Positions 7,665-15,893 of a stretch of 64,000 nt of DNA are shown one piece after another. The notes under the pieces are model-generated. The model did no database searches. It saw only the letters and a list, made by a program, of their open reading frames with translations, and was not told the origin of the DNA. Source of the DNA: CALBTQ01 sp036725605 (GTDB lineage Bacteria > Lernaellota > Lernaellaia > Lernaellales > Lernaellaceae). Each line of letters begins with the position of its first letter. Position 1 is the first letter of the stretch. Both the position numbers and the translations under genes were made by a program. The stretch spans positions 434,001 to 498,000 of the forward strand of contig DAIMDW010000001.1 in NCBI GenBank assembly GCA_036725605.1, written 5' to 3'.

Positions 7665-8554
7665 TCGTACCCCATTTCGCGCAATTTGGCTTGCGAGCGC
7701 GTCCAGTCCTTTTTCACTTTGACGAACAATTCGAGATAGACCTGCTTGCCGATGAACGCTTCGATTTTGGCGCGGGCGTTGGAGCCGATTTTCTTGAGCA
7801 TCTCGCCGCCCTTACCGATGATGATGCCCTTCTGCCCTTCGCGTTCGACGAAGATCGAGGCGAGAATCTCGATCACCTTGCCCTTGTCCTTGAACAGTTC
7901 GATGAGCACCGCCGAGCTGTAGGGGATCTCCTGCTTGGTCAGATGAAACACCTGCTCGCGGATCATTTCGCCGACGATAAAACGCTCGGTGGCGTCGGTG
8001 AGTTGCTCGGCCGGATAGTACATCGGCCCCGGCGGCAGCATCGCGGCGGCCTCGGCGACCAGGCGGTCCAAACCGTCGCGACGCGTGGCGCAGGTCGGCA
8101 CGATCGCCTGAAACGGATGCAGCGCCATGTAGCTTTCGATCAGCGGCAGCAACTTGCGCTTGTCGACTTTGTCCACCTTGTTGATCGCCAGCACCACCGG
8201 CCGCTTGAGATGCGGCAGGCGTTCGATCAGGGACATTTCGGTGCGGCGCGGTTCGTCGGGCTCGACGACCAGCACGATGCCGTCGGCGTCGGCGATGGCG
8301 CGTTGCACTTCGCGGGCGAGAAAAGCGTTCAGACCACGCTCATCTTTGACCATCCCGGGCGTGTCCAGAAAGATGATTTGATGATCCGGCGTCGTGTGAA
8401 TGCCCAGGATGCGGTTGCGCGTCGTTTGCGGCTTGGGCGTGACGATGGCCAGTTCCTCGCCCATGATGCCGTTGAGCAGCGTCGATTTGCCGACGTTGGG
8501 GCGGCCCAGGAGAATCACGTAGCCGGATTTGAAATTTGTGTTTTGCTCGCTCAC
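7661..8554 (-). CDS. era: GTPase Era
   Basis: A 297-residue Ras-like GTPase with a C-terminal KH domain. P-loop GRPNVGKSTLLN begins near residue 17, DTPGMV is switch II, and NKVDK is the base-specificity loop. The KH domain shows GIIIGKGGEMLKKIG near residue 245. Era binds the 3' end of 16S rRNA and aids 30S assembly. It overlaps rnc (8551-8554) and der (7661-7664) by four bases each, so the trio is translationally coupled. Pairing with rnc is conserved in many bacteria. Confidence 0.97.
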   Translation of the reverse strand: MSEQNTNFKSGYVILLGRPNVGKSTLLNGIMGEELAIVTPKPQTTRNRILGIHTTPDHQIIFLDTPGMVKDERGLNAFLAREVQRAIADADGIVLVVEPDEPRRTEMSLIERLPHLKRPVVLAINKVDKVDKRKLLPLIESYMALHPFQAIVPTCATRRDGLDRLVAEAAAMLPPGPMYYPAEQLTDATERFIVGEMIREQVFHLTKQEIPYSSAVLIELFKDKGKVIEILASIFVEREGQKGIIIGKGGEMLKKIGSNARAKIEAFIGKQVYLELFVKVKKDWTRSQAKLREMGYE

Positions 8555-9279
8555 GTGGTTGTCTCCTCCGCTTCCGCATGCAAACGCTGCAAGGCCATTT
8601 TCGCGGCCATTTGCTCGGCCGCCTTTTTACTGCGGCCGACGCCGCTGCCGTAAAGCTTGTTGCGCAAGGTCACCTCGACGGTGAAGGATCGTTCGTGATC
8701 CGGTCCGCTGGAATCGACCACCCGGTAGTTGGGCGTGGCCTGCAAGCGGGCCTGCGCCGCTTCCTGCAGCCGGGTTTTGTAATCGCGGAAAACGATCTCC
8801 TTGGCGATGCCGTCGAAAATCATGTCGAAATAGCGCTCGACGAAATCGGCCGCCGCGCCCAGCCCGCCGTCCAGGTAGATCGCGCCGATGATCGCCTCGA
8901 ACACGTCGGCGAGCAACGAGCCCTTTTCGCGTCCGCCGGTTTTGTCCTCGCCGTAGCTGAGCAGAATGTACTGCCCGATGCCCAACCGCCGCGCAATGCC
9001 CGCGAGCGTCTTTTTATTGACCACGCTGGCGCGCATGCGCGAGAGGTCACCCTCGCGATGATCCGGGTAGCGCTCGATGAGCATGTGCGAAACGATCAAC
9101 TCGAGTACGGCGTCGCCGAGAAACTCCAGGCGTTCGTAGTGATCGTCCAACCCCTTCTCGTTGGCGTAGCTCGAGTGCGTCAACGCCTGCGCGAGCAACG
9201 CCGGGTTGTTGAAGTGGTGGCCGAGCGCCACGAACAGTTCTTCCATTCGATTCCGATCCAAGGGACCTTCCTTCTTCAT
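8551..9279 (-). CDS. rnc: Ribonuclease III
   Basis: A 242-residue protein with an N-terminal RNase III domain carrying the signature ERLEFLGDAVLEL near residue 46 and DVFEAIIGAIYLD around residue 120, and a C-terminal double-stranded RNA-binding domain starting about residue 163 (KTRLQEAAQARLQ). It cleaves dsRNA in rRNA and mRNA processing. The start is uncertain: the ATG at 9279 lacks a ribosome site, whereas a TTG at 9261 follows AGGAAGG; a longer reading begins at a TTG at 9300. A perfect TTGACA (9314-9319, minus strand) lies just upstream, but its -10 is poor. Confidence 0.95.
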   Translation of the reverse strand: MKKEGPLDRNRMEELFVALGHHFNNPALLAQALTHSSYANEKGLDDHYERLEFLGDAVLELIVSHMLIERYPDHREGDLSRMRASVVNKKTLAGIARRLGIGQYILLSYGEDKTGGREKGSLLADVFEAIIGAIYLDGGLGAAADFVERYFDMIFDGIAKEIVFRDYKTRLQEAAQARLQATPNYRVVDSSGPDHERSFTVEVTLRNKLYGSGVGRSKKAAEQMAAKMALQRLHAEAEETTT

Positions 9280-9381
9280 TTGCCAACGCATCGGTAACAA
9301 AGAGATAATTCGCTGTCAACGAGCATTTGCCTTCCGTGGCCATTTGCGGTAACTATTGCTTCCCTAAACGAGGAGAAACCG

Positions 9382-9810
9382 ATGACCCGATTTCATCCGT
9401 TCATATACATCATCCCGCTGCTGGCGGTGTTGATTTTTTCCGCCTGCACCGACGAGGACAACGATATTTCGCTCGAACCCGAGCTGTTCGCCGAGACCTT
9501 CGCCTTTACGCCCAATCCGGCCTTCGACGGCGAAACCGTCATTGGCTACGTGGCCTGGGAAGATCCCAACGGCGACTTCGCCAAGCCCAAGCTGTCGCTG
9601 GTTCTCGAAAACGAATACGGCGACTACCGCTCGATTCCCTATGAGAACCTGACCGTCAAAGGCCACACCAAAGGCGTGCTGACCTTCGAGATTACCGTCA
9701 CCCGGGACGACGAAGGCGAGATCACCCTGTTCGCCTTCGACGAAGCCGGCAACCAAAGCGACGAGATCACCACGCTGCTGTATGTCAGCCCGCTACCGGG
9801 CCAGGAATAA
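9382..9810 (+). CDS. Small lipoprotein of unknown function
   Basis: A 142-residue protein with a lipoprotein signal: a hydrophobic stretch ending FSAC, with the modified Cys near residue 22, then an acidic segment (TDEDNDISLEPE). The mature part looks beta-rich, with an immunoglobulin-like pattern (FTPNPAFDGETVIGYVAW; FEITVTRDDEGEITLFAFDEAGN). A GAGGAG site lies seven bases before the ATG. It is flanked by divergent rnc and convergent mtaB, whose stop begins at the next base (9811), so it is probably monocistronic. I do not recognise a family. Confidence 0.65.
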   Translation: MTRFHPFIYIIPLLAVLIFSACTDEDNDISLEPELFAETFAFTPNPAFDGETVIGYVAWEDPNGDFAKPKLSLVLENEYGDYRSIPYENLTVKGHTKGVLTFEITVTRDDEGEITLFAFDEAGNQSDEITTLLYVSPLPGQE

Positions 9811-11103
9811 TCACAGCGGCTCGCCGCGCAACGCCCCCTCGGTTACGCCGACAATGCGCACGGCCGCTTCCTCGCCGATCGGCAAGGCTTTCTCGATGAC
9901 CACCGGCAGATAATTGCGACCGGCGCCGTGCGCGCGCCCTTGATCGTCGATCCGCTCGATCAACACGACCTCTCGGCCGCCTACCTGTCCGGCCAAATGC
10001 TCGCGCCGGATTTCCGCGCCGATTTCCCGCACGCGTTCGGCCCAGGTCAACACCGTGGCGCGCGGCGCCTTATCCGTCATGCGCGAAGCCTCGGTGCCCG
10101 GCCGATCCGAATACGGGAACACGTGCAGATGCGGAATTTGCAGCCGGCGCAGCGTCTCGACCGTTTCGGCGAAGGTTCGTTCATCCTCGCCCGGGAAACC
10201 GACGAGCACATCCGCGCCGATGGTGATGCCCGGCACGCGGGCGCGGCATTCGGCGACGATGGCTTCGTACCGCGCCAGATCGTACGGGCGGCGCATGGCC
10301 CGCAAAATGCGGTCGCTGCCGCTTTGCAACGGAATGTGCAGGTGCGGACAAAATCGCCCGTCATCGGCCATCAGCGCCAGCAGATCGTCACTAACCTCCA
10401 AAGGCTCCAACGAGGAAAGACGCAGACGCGGCAGCGCGGTATCGTTCAACAACCGCCGGCACAGCGCGGCCAGGTCGAGCGCGGCGGTAAGGTCCTGCCC
10501 GTACGCCCCCAGGTGGATGCCGGTGAGCACGATTTCCTTCTGCCCGCGGGCGAGCAATTCGCGCGCCGCGGCGAGCACGTCGTCGGGCGGCACGCTGCGG
10601 CTGGGCCCGCGCACGAGCGGGATGATGCAATAGGCGCAATGCGCGGGGCAGCCCTCCTGCACTTTGAGAAACGAGCGCACGTGATCGGCGATGAGCACCG
10701 CGCCGCCGGCTTCGACCGCGCAGGATTGCGCCACGTCGGCCACCTGCCACTGCGGGCGCGCGGCGGTCAGGTTTTCGATTAACTGTAGCAGGTGCGGTTT
10801 TTCCGCATTGCCGGTCACCAGATCGGCCGCGGCGAAGGCGTCGGCTTTCCCGCCGCCGGAGACTGGGCTGCAACCGGTGACCACCACCAGCGCATCGGGA
10901 TTGCTCCGGCGCGCGCGGTTGACCATCTGCCGCGAACCGCGTTCGGCCCGGGCGGTGACGGTGCAGGTGTTGATCACGCACACCTCGGCCGGTCCCGGCC
11001 AGGCGACGATTTCGTAGCCGGCGGCGACGAAGGCTTGCTCCAGGTAGGCGGAATCCACCTGGTTCACCTTGCAGCCCAACGTGGCGAAGGTCGCGCGCTT
11101 CAT
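9811..11103 (-). CDS. mtaB: tRNA t6A37 methylthiotransferase MtaB
   Basis: A 430-residue MiaB-family radical SAM enzyme. The N-terminal UPF0004 domain holds one [4Fe-4S] cluster through Cys11, Cys47 and Cys78 (TLGCKVNQ, NTCTVT, TGCSP). The radical SAM triad Cys152-x3-Cys156-x2-Cys159 lies in EGCPAHCAYC. A C-terminal TRAM domain for RNA binding ends the protein. MtaB converts t6A37 to ms2t6A37 in tRNAs that decode ANN codons. The NTCTVTARAE segment fits MtaB better than MiaB or RimO. The start at 11103 lies two bases after the stop of the PfkB gene, so the two are cotranscribed. Confidence 0.92.
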   Translation of the reverse strand: MKRATFATLGCKVNQVDSAYLEQAFVAAGYEIVAWPGPAEVCVINTCTVTARAERGSRQMVNRARRSNPDALVVVTGCSPVSGGGKADAFAAADLVTGNAEKPHLLQLIENLTAARPQWQVADVAQSCAVEAGGAVLIADHVRSFLKVQEGCPAHCAYCIIPLVRGPSRSVPPDDVLAAARELLARGQKEIVLTGIHLGAYGQDLTAALDLAALCRRLLNDTALPRLRLSSLEPLEVSDDLLALMADDGRFCPHLHIPLQSGSDRILRAMRRPYDLARYEAIVAECRARVPGITIGADVLVGFPGEDERTFAETVETLRRLQIPHLHVFPYSDRPGTEASRMTDKAPRATVLTWAERVREIGAEIRREHLAGQVGGREVVLIERIDDQGRAHGAGRNYLPVVIEKALPIGEEAAVRIVGVTEGALRGEPL

Positions 11104-11105
11104 GC

Positions 11106-12059
11106 TCAGACCGGGAAGCGTTTCGGTTCGGCGGAGGCGAGAAAATCGAGGGTTTCGCTTTTGCCGGCGATGCCCTCCCGGCCGCCGAGTTTGCGGCACT
11201 TGAGCGCGCTGGTCGCTGCGGCCAGGCGCAAAATTTCTTCGATTTCCCATCCCCAGATCAGCCCGGCGGCGAAACCCGAGTGCCAGATGTCGCCCGCGCC
11301 GGTGGTGTCGATCACCTCGACTTCGAAGGCCGGCGTATGGATGAAACGATCCTCGACCAGCGCCAGCGAGCCGTGCGCGCCCATGGTCATGGCGACCAGC
11401 GGCGCGTTGTGACGATCGCGAATCGCCCGTAGCGCGCGCTCGCCATTGCTGTCGCCGGTGTAGATTTTCGGGAAGTTTTCGTCGCACAGAATGTAATCGG
11501 TGAAGTCCAGCAGCGTTTCCACGTCGGGCAGATCGCGCTCGACGTCGAGCACCACCGGAATGCCTTCCTTGCGCGCCCATTTGGCCGCCTGGATTGTCGC
11601 CGGGATGTTGTGCGCGTCGGCCAGCAGACACCCGCCGGAAGCGATCAGGTCGCGGCTGAGGTCTTCCGGATAAATCTCCAGCCCGGGTTCGCGGATGTAA
11701 GTAATTGTGCGCTCGCCGGTGCCCTCGTCGATCCAGATCACCGCCACCTGATTTTGCGTGTGCGGCGCGACGAGGCTGCCCATGGTGTCCACGCCTTCCT
11801 TGCGCAGACTTTCGCGGGCGAACTCGCCCTCGGGCGTGTCACCGAATTTGCCGATGTAGCGGGCGCGCAAACCTAGTCGCGCCAGGCCGACCGCCGCGGT
11901 CGCCGCCTGCCCGCCGCCCTCGCGAATGAGACGATTGAGCCGCGTTTTCGTGTTGGCGCGCGGGAAATCGTCCATCAGACAAAGGATGTCGCAGGAGTTG
12001 TAGCCCAGACACACCGCCTCGAACGGTTGATTTTCCTTAATGGGTACCGGTGGTTTCAT
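11106..12059 (-). CDS. PfkB-family sugar kinase
   Basis: A 317-residue ribokinase-like protein. It has the N-terminal glycine pair in REGGGQAATAAVGLARLG (PfkB signature 1) and the C-terminal anion hole and catalytic base motif DTTGAGD at residues 251-257, followed by GFAAGLIWGW. These kinases phosphorylate sugars, nucleosides or sugar phosphates with ATP; the substrate is not evident. A GGAG site precedes the ATG at 12059 and a strong sigma-70 promoter lies about 40 bases upstream. It leads an operon with mtaB, although I see no functional connection between sugar phosphorylation and tRNA modification. Confidence 0.88.
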   Translation of the reverse strand: MKPPVPIKENQPFEAVCLGYNSCDILCLMDDFPRANTKTRLNRLIREGGGQAATAAVGLARLGLRARYIGKFGDTPEGEFARESLRKEGVDTMGSLVAPHTQNQVAVIWIDEGTGERTITYIREPGLEIYPEDLSRDLIASGGCLLADAHNIPATIQAAKWARKEGIPVVLDVERDLPDVETLLDFTDYILCDENFPKIYTGDSNGERALRAIRDRHNAPLVAMTMGAHGSLALVEDRFIHTPAFEVEVIDTTGAGDIWHSGFAAGLIWGWEIEEILRLAAATSALKCRKLGGREGIAGKSETLDFLASAEPKRFPV

Positions 12060-12097
12060 GTTGTTCTCCGCCGCCAGCGATTGTCCGTAACCATCGT

Positions 12098-12126
12098 ATG
12101 ATAAAAGCCGCTCGCGGCGTTGGCAA
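12098..12126 (-). promoter_or_regulatory. Sigma-70 promoter for the PfkB kinase-mtaB operon
   Basis: On the minus strand TTGCCA (5/6) and TATCAT (5/6) are separated by exactly 17 bases, 39 bases before the kinase start. The spacer includes GCCGCGAGCGGC followed by TTT, a short hairpin that could also help end the transcript of the upstream Fe-S gene. Confidence 0.6.
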
Positions 12127-12147
12127 TTATCGATTGAAGGCGTCCGA

Positions 12148-12987
12148 TCAATGCCGGTGCGGATGGTCGGTTTCCAGCGGCGGGCGCGGTCGTTGTTTGC
12201 GCATGATCACGCCCCCGTTGGCGCAGGCCTTGGCGCATAGACCGCAACCGAAACACTTCGCCAGATCGACGGCAACGCGATTCGCGACGATCGTGCGCGC
12301 TTCCCACGGGCACACGGCCAGGCAATCGCCGCAGGCGCGGCAGGCTTCGGCGACCGTCTCGGCCACGTACTCACCGCGAATCAGCGGGAAGCCTTCCTGT
12401 CCGAACGTCTTGTTGAGGATGAAGGGCACGCAACCGTCGGTGCAGCAATTGCACACGGCGTACTCGTTGACGCCCTCGGCCGTCGGGCAATGCACGAAAA
12501 CCATGTGCCACATGCCGTCGGCGGCGCAGGCGTTGACGATGTCTTTCGCCTCTTGCTTGTCGATCATGCGGTAATCGTGCGGGAACGCCTTGGTGAACGC
12601 GTGCGTACCGGTGCGGATGACGATGTCGGTTTCCAGCCGGTGGTTGCACTGTCCGTGCGCGACGCGACACCGGCACGGGCCGACGGCGATGGCGGTCGCC
12701 TGTTGGTCGATCAACTCCAGCACGTGCTCGGTAAGCATCGGATGGCCGGTGTCGACAAACCGCCCGACCGGATAAACGACCAGGTTTTTCATCAGCGCAC
12801 GCAACACGGGATTTTCCGACAGCATCTTCCATTGGCCGCGCGTGGCGCGGTAGCCCAAACGCAGAAACGGGATCTCGCCGTAGCGGGCCAGCAGGTACAG
12901 CAGGTATTTGCGCAGGGGATTTTGTTCGTGCACGAGCAGGTGTCCGATCAAAAAGATCGGCACCCACTCGTTGACGAACGGATCCAT
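12148..12987 (-). CDS. 4Fe-4S ferredoxin-domain protein with extra Cys-rich region
   Basis: A 279-residue, probably cytoplasmic protein. The C-terminus has two ferredoxin motifs, CRACGDCLAVCPW and CFGCGLCAKACANG, enough for two [4Fe-4S] clusters. The middle holds more cysteines: GPCRCRVAHGQC near residue 102 and CNCCTDGC near residue 186. They resemble the PCxCR-type redox proteins that appear next to oxidoreductases in anaerobes. The N-terminal 90 residues are helical and lack cysteines. An AAGGA site overlaps the stop of the FadL-type gene, whose end is seven bases upstream, so both share a transcript. A histidine-rich tail (DHPHRH) closes the protein. The electron partner is unknown. Confidence 0.8.
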   Translation of the reverse strand: MDPFVNEWVPIFLIGHLLVHEQNPLRKYLLYLLARYGEIPFLRLGYRATRGQWKMLSENPVLRALMKNLVVYPVGRFVDTGHPMLTEHVLELIDQQATAIAVGPCRCRVAHGQCNHRLETDIVIRTGTHAFTKAFPHDYRMIDKQEAKDIVNACAADGMWHMVFVHCPTAEGVNEYAVCNCCTDGCVPFILNKTFGQEGFPLIRGEYVAETVAEACRACGDCLAVCPWEARTIVANRVAVDLAKCFGCGLCAKACANGGVIMRKQRPRPPLETDHPHRH

Positions 12988-12994
12988 GAAATCC

Positions 12995-14344
12995 TTAGAA
13001 TTTGAACGACGCGGTCAGCGACGAATAGATAAAGTGACCGCCCGCCTCGTAGCGCGGATACAGCGGATTGGTTTCCGGATCATCCTCGTCCATATCGCCT
13101 TCGTCTTTGTTCACCGAACGCGTGGACACGATGTGGTCCATCATCGACAGATCGATGGAAACCAGGTCGCCGCGCGGACCGCCGAAATTGCCGCCGAAGC
13201 CGAAGCTGACGATGCTGGTCGGCGCATCGATGATCGTGGTCGTGCCCTTCTGGGCGTCGGCCGCGGAGGATTCGAAGGCGTAGCCGGCGCGCAGGGCGAG
13301 GAATTTATAGGGTTTCACTTCGACGCCGAAACGCGGCGTCCAGGTGTCGTTGAAGTCCGGATCTTCGACATCGAGAATTTCCGGGCGCTCGTAGTCGAGG
13401 CCGGCCTCGGCCATCTGTTTGAAGTTAAGGTTGATGTTGGGGAACGGCGCTTCATAGGCGGACCAGTTGTTCCAGCTCAGTTCGGCGGTGAGTAACACGT
13501 GCTCGTCGGGCTCGCCGGCCACCGCGAAGGTCAGGCGCCGCGGAATGAAGTTGTACTTGGCTTCGTACTCGATTTCAACGATGCCGTCGGGATCGGAGGG
13601 CACCAGTTTCTGCTGCACGGTTTTGTTGAAGTAGCTGTAGCTCTGGCCGGAGTAAACCAGACCGAAGCGCAGGAATTCGTGCGAACGAACGTAGAAGCCG
13701 AAGATCGGCGAAGCCTGGGCGGAAAGTTCGCTGGTCGCCAGGGTATCGGCATAGGCGCCCTCGCCGTCGATCGGCACGTCGGTCCAGGTGGAGCCGAACG
13801 GATCGATGGTGATGCGCGCGGCTACGCCCAAACCGAAGTTGGAGGCCAACTGCACAGCGGCGGCCGGCAGCAGCGTCATGCCGAAAATGCCGGTGTCGTA
13901 ATCGAGGAAATACGGCCGGTTTGCGGTGAAAACCTTGCGGCGGCTTTTGCCGTCGACCGGCACCTGCATGCCCAGACCGAGGAAAACGAGATCGTACAAT
14001 CCACCGGAAACGCCCATGTTGATGAACTGCGACGCCTCCAAGGAACGTGCATCGCGCACAATGTCCGGCGCGGTTTTGCTGTCGCCGCCGTCATCCTGCA
14101 GCTCGATGTTGAGCGCGGGCACGGTGAACGAAAAACCGCCAAAGGCGCGAATCTGCTTGGATTCAATCAGAGCGCCGGGATTGTAGAAGGTCGCCTCCGG
14201 ACCTTCGGCAAGCGCGGTATAGGCGTTAGCCAAACCGGTAGCGCGACTATTAAAACCGAACAATTCAAGTTGGTGCGCGCCGGCAAGAGCCGGAATCAGG
14301 CAAACCAAAGTGATTACAAATACAGTCCCAACCACTTTATACAT
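12995..14344 (-). CDS. FadL/OmpP1-type outer-membrane transporter
   Basis: A 449-residue beta-barrel with a signal peptide ending at about ALAGA (residue 23). The mature N-terminus HQLELFGFNSRATGLANAYTA and the following EGPEATFYNPGAL are the OmpP1/FadL/TodX signature, and the last residue is Phe, as in barrels inserted by BamA. Such proteins carry hydrophobic compounds (fatty acids, aromatics, hydrocarbons) across the outer membrane. The start at 14344 has a GGGAG site; a longer in-frame reading to 14419 would pass through the promoter. It is divergent from the five-haem cytochrome gene and cotranscribed with the Fe-S gene downstream. Confidence 0.85.
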   Translation of the reverse strand: MYKVVGTVFVITLVCLIPALAGAHQLELFGFNSRATGLANAYTALAEGPEATFYNPGALIESKQIRAFGGFSFTVPALNIELQDDGGDSKTAPDIVRDARSLEASQFINMGVSGGLYDLVFLGLGMQVPVDGKSRRKVFTANRPYFLDYDTGIFGMTLLPAAAVQLASNFGLGVAARITIDPFGSTWTDVPIDGEGAYADTLATSELSAQASPIFGFYVRSHEFLRFGLVYSGQSYSYFNKTVQQKLVPSDPDGIVEIEYEAKYNFIPRRLTFAVAGEPDEHVLLTAELSWNNWSAYEAPFPNINLNFKQMAEAGLDYERPEILDVEDPDFNDTWTPRFGVEVKPYKFLALRAGYAFESSAADAQKGTTTIIDAPTSIVSFGFGGNFGGPRGDLVSIDLSMMDHIVSTRSVNKDEGDMDEDDPETNPLYPRYEAGGHFIYSSLTASFKF

Positions 14345-14381
14345 CGTAAACTCCCAATGCATTCTCGGCGTAAGATGCAAA

Positions 14382-14410
14382 ATGATATCATCGGTTTTCA
14401 AAGGTGTAAA
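14382..14410 (-). promoter_or_regulatory. Sigma-70 promoter for the FadL-type gene
   Basis: TTTACA (5/6), 17 bases, TATCAT (5/6) on the minus strand. The predicted start of transcription is about 30 bases before the ATG at 14344, leaving a short leader that contains the GGGAG site. Confidence 0.6.
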
Positions 14411-14544
14411 GCAAGACAATTAGGTTTTTTCATGTACCCAAACGACGCTCGGCAACCACCGGTTTCGTTTTGCTTTCCGCTCGATTTCCCGATAAATTGG
14501 ACGGAGTCAATTCACTGCGTTCGATGGAGGGGAGGAAAATAGCC

Positions 14545-15891
14545 ATGCGGGCAAAGACAAAAATTATCCTCAGTGTGTCGCTCCTACTGGCCGCGCTGAG
14601 TCTGGCCGTGGCCGCCGAAATGAAGGGTACGCCCATCGTTCCCGGCACGGTCCGTGTCGAGCAGTTCATCGGGCCGACGATGTGCGGCGAATGCCACGAC
14701 ATGATCCTCGACGAATGGAAAGGCTCGATGCATTCGCTGGCCCTGGAGGACCCGGTCTATCAAGCGTTGGCAAAACATTTCTACAAAAACGCTCCGTCGG
14801 ACCTCGCGCGGCGCGAAGGCGAAATGTGCATCAAGTGCCACGCCCCGGCCGCCTTCGCCGGCAATTTGATGACCAACCCCGGCCAGCCCTTCGCCACGGC
14901 GATCGAATCGAAGGTCAACGGCATTTTCTGCGATTACTGCCACACGGTCAGCGGCCTGAAGGAAACGAAGAACACGGGACATTTGATCGACCCGGGCGAA
15001 AGCGAAGACGACATGGGCGTCAAGCGCGGTCCGCGTAACGACGGTTACAGCGAAATGCACGGCCTGGAATTTTCCGCGCTGCACACCGAGGCGCGGTTCT
15101 GCGGCGGCTGTCACAACGTCACGCACGTCGTGCTGGAAACGCCGCTGGAAACGACCTACACCGAATGGGAGCAAGGTCCGTATTACACGGGCGATCCGGC
15201 CACGACGATCACCTGCCAGGATTGCCACATGCGCCAGGCGTTGGGCACGCCGGCCACCGGCAAGACCGCCCGTCCCGACCGCCCCGGCAAATCGGCCGAG
15301 GACGGCATGGATCGCCCGCACGTGTGGCGGCACAACATCGTGGGGGCCAACACGTTCCTGCCCGGCGGCGATCGTCCGCAAATGGCGCGTGAGCGGCTAT
15401 TGAATGCCGCTTCGCTGGAAGTGACATCCGGCAAGGATGACGGTCTGGTGCGCGTACAGGTGAAGGTGATCAACGACGGCGCGGGGCACTACCTGCCGAC
15501 CGGCGTGACCGAATTGCGCCAAATGTGGCTGGAGGTCGTCGCGACCGATCCGACCGGCAAGACCGTTTTTTCCTCGGGCGTACCGCTGAAGAACGGCGCG
15601 CTGCCCGACGACACGGTGCTGTATCACATGGCCCTGGGCGACGCGAACGGCCGGCCGACCTTGAACATCACCACGGCCGATCGCGTGCTGCACGATTACC
15701 GCATCGCGCCCGGCGGCTTCCGGCTGGAGACGTTCACTTTCGCCGCGCCCAAAAAGGCGAAGAAATTGAATGTCGCGGCGCGCCTGCGCTATCGTAGTCT
15801 GCCGCAGCAAGTGCTGGACATGCTGGGCGATGACACGCCGAAGGTCGAGATCATCGACATGGTCGCGGCAAAAACGGAAGTGAAGCTTTAA
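14545..15891 (+). CDS. Periplasmic five-haem c-type cytochrome
   Basis: A 448-residue protein with a signal peptide (residues 1-24, ending AVAA). Five CxxCH haem sites occur at residues 47-51, 95-99, 129-133, 186-190 and 224-228; extra histidines such as His63 in WKGSMHS could be distal ligands. The pattern resembles cytochrome c554-type multihaem proteins. Residues from about 300 to the end lack haem sites and look like a beta-sandwich. The start at 14545 has GGAGG ten bases upstream. It would shuttle electrons in the periplasm or to the outer membrane. It is flanked by two outer-membrane barrels, one divergent and one convergent, and the redox partner is unknown. Confidence 0.85.
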   Translation: MRAKTKIILSVSLLLAALSLAVAAEMKGTPIVPGTVRVEQFIGPTMCGECHDMILDEWKGSMHSLALEDPVYQALAKHFYKNAPSDLARREGEMCIKCHAPAAFAGNLMTNPGQPFATAIESKVNGIFCDYCHTVSGLKETKNTGHLIDPGESEDDMGVKRGPRNDGYSEMHGLEFSALHTEARFCGGCHNVTHVVLETPLETTYTEWEQGPYYTGDPATTITCQDCHMRQALGTPATGKTARPDRPGKSAEDGMDRPHVWRHNIVGANTFLPGGDRPQMARERLLNAASLEVTSGKDDGLVRVQVKVINDGAGHYLPTGVTELRQMWLEVVATDPTGKTVFSSGVPLKNGALPDDTVLYHMALGDANGRPTLNITTADRVLHDYRIAPGGFRLETFTFAAPKKAKKLNVAARLRYRSLPQQVLDMLGDDTPKVEIIDMVAAKTEVKL

Positions 15892-15893
15892 TT

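Noticed and set aside
6438..8653. Plus-strand open frames opposite der and era
   Set aside because: Both lie wholly inside two certain GTPase genes and have no motifs.
9314..9319. Perfect TTGACA upstream of rnc
   Set aside because: The bases 16-18 further on (TACCGA region) are a poor -10, so I did not call a promoter; it may still support a TTG start at 9261.
11104..11631. N-terminal extension of mtaB through the PfkB gene
   Set aside because: The extension is the wrong frame of the kinase. The proper start at 11103 gives the normal MiaB-family N-terminus with its first cluster cysteine at residue 11.
14470..14498. Possible promoter TTGCTT-N17-TAAATT before the cytochrome gene
   Set aside because: Only 3/6 and 4/6 matches, so it was not listed as a feature, although its position would be suitable.
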